From Gemmatimonadota bacterium (GTDB lineage: Bacteria; Latescibacterota; UBA2968; UBA8231): 7,420 nt of DNA. Location of the stretch: contig JAPOZF010000003.1 of the NCBI GenBank assembly GCA_026706165.1, positions 1 through 7,420 on the forward strand, written 5' to 3'. The stretch's first letter is position 1. Each line of letters starts with the position of its first letter. Position numbers and translations under genes: made by a program. Positions 6,636 to 7,420 of the stretch are shown here, piece after piece. The notes under the pieces are model-generated. The model saw only the letters and a program-made list of their open reading frames with translations. It made no database searches and was not told the origin of the DNA.

Positions 6636-7148
6636 ATGGTCGAGGTGCTGATCATCTACCACACCTACGGAGACGGTCCGGTCGGGCGCCTCGCCGAGGG
6701 GATCCGGGCGGGGGCCGAGCAGGTCGAGGGGGCGGTGGTCACAGTCAAACCGGTCTCCGAGGTGAGCGACGAGGATCTCGTCAGGGCCGGCGGCATCGCC
6801 ATCGGCTCGCCGAAGATGCCCGGGCACACGGTCTCCCCAGAGATAGGCGCCCTCATCGGCCGGATGTCGGAGATCCGCGAACACCTGAACTACAAGGTCG
6901 GCGCCGCTTTTTCCGGCTCGCACGGCTCCTTCGGGGGCCAGGAGTCCGTCATCGGCGTGATCCTGCGCTCGTTCCTGCTCTACAACATGGCGGTGATCGG
7001 ACAGGGCGCCCCGGAAGCCGGCGGTTCCGACTTCGTCGGCGGCGTCATTCTCGAGGAGCTCGACGGGGACACCGCGGCCTGGGCCGCCCGGCTCGGCCGC
7101 CGCCTGGCGGAGATGTCGGTGCTCGTCGCCAGGGGCCGCTCCGCCTGA
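6636..7148 (+). CDS. Flavodoxin-fold (WrbA/FMN-reductase-like) protein
   Basis: A 170-residue protein with a flavodoxin-like fold, probably binding FMN and acting in cytoplasmic electron transfer or quinone/flavin reduction. ATG 6636 is preceded by a purine-rich GGATGGA (6621-6627), and the frame upstream has no credible start. The first strand and phosphate loop are VEVLIIYHTYGDGPVGRLAE (2-21), comparable to WrbA YYSMYGHIETMA. The second loop is GSPKMPGHTVSP (57-68). The third, FSGSHGSFGGQESVI (92-106), corresponds to WrbA FSSTGTGGGQEQTI. At 170 residues it is shorter than WrbA (about 198), so I call it flavodoxin family rather than WrbA itself. It is probably co-transcribed with the TIM-barrel gene 26 bases downstream, from the promoter at 6536-6564. 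Substrate and redox partner are unknown. Confidence 0.82.
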   Translation: MVEVLIIYHTYGDGPVGRLAEGIRAGAEQVEGAVVTVKPVSEVSDEDLVRAGGIAIGSPKMPGHTVSPEIGALIGRMSEIREHLNYKVGAAFSGSHGSFGGQESVIGVILRSFLLYNMAVIGQGAPEAGGSDFVGGVILEELDGDTAAWAARLGRRLAEMSVLVARGRSA

Positions 7149-7155
7149 GGCGGAG
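7139..7155 (+). other. Perfect hairpin with the stop codon as its loop
   Basis: CTCCGCC (7139-7145) and GGCGGAG (7149-7155) are exact reverse complements separated only by the TGA stop of the flavodoxin-like gene. The stem is followed by AAAA, not T, so it is not an intrinsic terminator for the plus strand. It lies just before the Shine-Dalgarno of the next gene (7162-7168) and may affect translation coupling or mRNA processing between the two genes. Confidence 0.55.
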
Positions 7156-7174
7156 AAAACTGAGGAGAAACTCC

Positions 7175-7420
7175 ATGCCTGTCTGTCTCGGTGCGTACGC
7201 CCGGTTCGAGCCGGTGATGAAAGACAAGACCCTGCTGCGGTCGCTCGCCCAGTTCGGCGTCGACAAGGTCATCGTCGGCTGTATCGACCCGAGCCTCAAT
7301 CCCGGCGGCAAGACCGGGGGCAGCAAGCCGGGGATGCACTGGGACTACCTGAGGCTGGTGAACCTCGTCAACGAGATCCGCGATCTCGGCATGGAGCTGG
7401 GAACCCTCGAGCTGGCGGGG
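7175..7420 (+). CDS. N-terminus of a probable TIM-barrel sugar enzyme, cut by the right edge
   Basis: The first 82 codons of a gene that runs past the window. ATG 7175 follows GAGGAGA (7162-7168) at 6 bases, and codons are strongly G/C-ending. The protein begins MPVCLGAYARFEPVM, then a helix and strand (LLRSLAQFGVDKVIVGCI, about 20-37), a Gly-rich loop (NPGGKTGGSKPG, 42-53), and HWDYLRLVNLVNEIRDLGMELGTLE (55-79). The helix-strand spacing and the WDYLRLVNLVNEIRDLGMEL segment recall mannonate dehydratase and other xylose-isomerase-like TIM-barrel enzymes, where a similar helix precedes the second barrel strand. No catalytic residue can be judged from this fragment, so the exact activity is open. 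It is downstream of the flavodoxin-like gene in the same operon. Confidence 0.62.
   Translation, partial: MPVCLGAYARFEPVMKDKTLLRSLAQFGVDKVIVGCIDPSLNPGGKTGGSKPGMHWDYLRLVNLVNEIRDLGMELGTLELAG

Noticed and set aside
1..7420. CRISPR array, insertion sequence, tRNA, rRNA or phage attachment site
   Set aside because: No regularly spaced repeats, no transposase-like frame with inverted ends, and no cloverleaf or rRNA-like conserved stretch was seen on either strand.

Overview
This window comes from a GC-rich bacterial chromosome. Most genes have strong third-position G/C, Shine-Dalgarno sites are recognisable, and there are no introns, tRNAs, rRNAs, transposases or phage genes. Two predicted lipoproteins and a parvulin-type periplasmic foldase fit a Gram-negative-type envelope. 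The large DUF6785-like membrane protein is, from memory, commonest in Planctomycetes, Verrucomicrobia, Acidobacteria and related candidate phyla. The window alone does not fix the phylum.

Layout. (a) 1-172, minus strand: the N-terminus of a small membrane protein running off the left edge. (b) 173-391: a divergent intergenic stretch with two short hairpins. (c) 392-1753, plus: a lipoprotein foldase with a SurA/PpiC-type chaperone segment, a divergent parvulin domain and a second chaperone-like segment. (d) 1858-2682, plus: a secreted protein of unknown function with an excellent ribosome binding site and much lower GC than its neighbours. (e) 2683-2847: non-coding. (f) 2848-4419, plus: a long TPR-repeat lipoprotein, followed at 4431-4518 by a decayed second copy of its own 3' end. 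(g) 4614-6542, minus: a 642-residue polytopic membrane protein of DUF6785 type, convergent with the TPR gene. (h) 6543-6635: a compact divergent control region with a good sigma-70-like promoter and a leader hairpin. (i) 6636-7148, plus: a small WrbA/flavodoxin-like protein. (j) 7175-7420, plus: the start of a probable TIM-barrel sugar enzyme (mannonate-dehydratase or xylose-isomerase-like), cut by the right edge.

How they may work together. The left half encodes exported proteins: a foldase, a secreted protein and a TPR lipoprotein. They share a strand but are separated by about 100-165 bases, so one operon is not certain. The right half looks like a small metabolic module: a transporter-like membrane protein diverging from a flavodoxin-like gene and a sugar-isomerase-like gene that form a tight operon. 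Uptake plus catabolism of a sugar-acid-like compound is a reasonable inference but unproven. The most unusual sequence-level signals are the duplicated and decayed tail of the TPR gene, the low-GC gene at 1858-2682, the promoter that overlaps the start codon of the divergent transporter gene, and a perfect hairpin whose loop is the flavodoxin stop codon.
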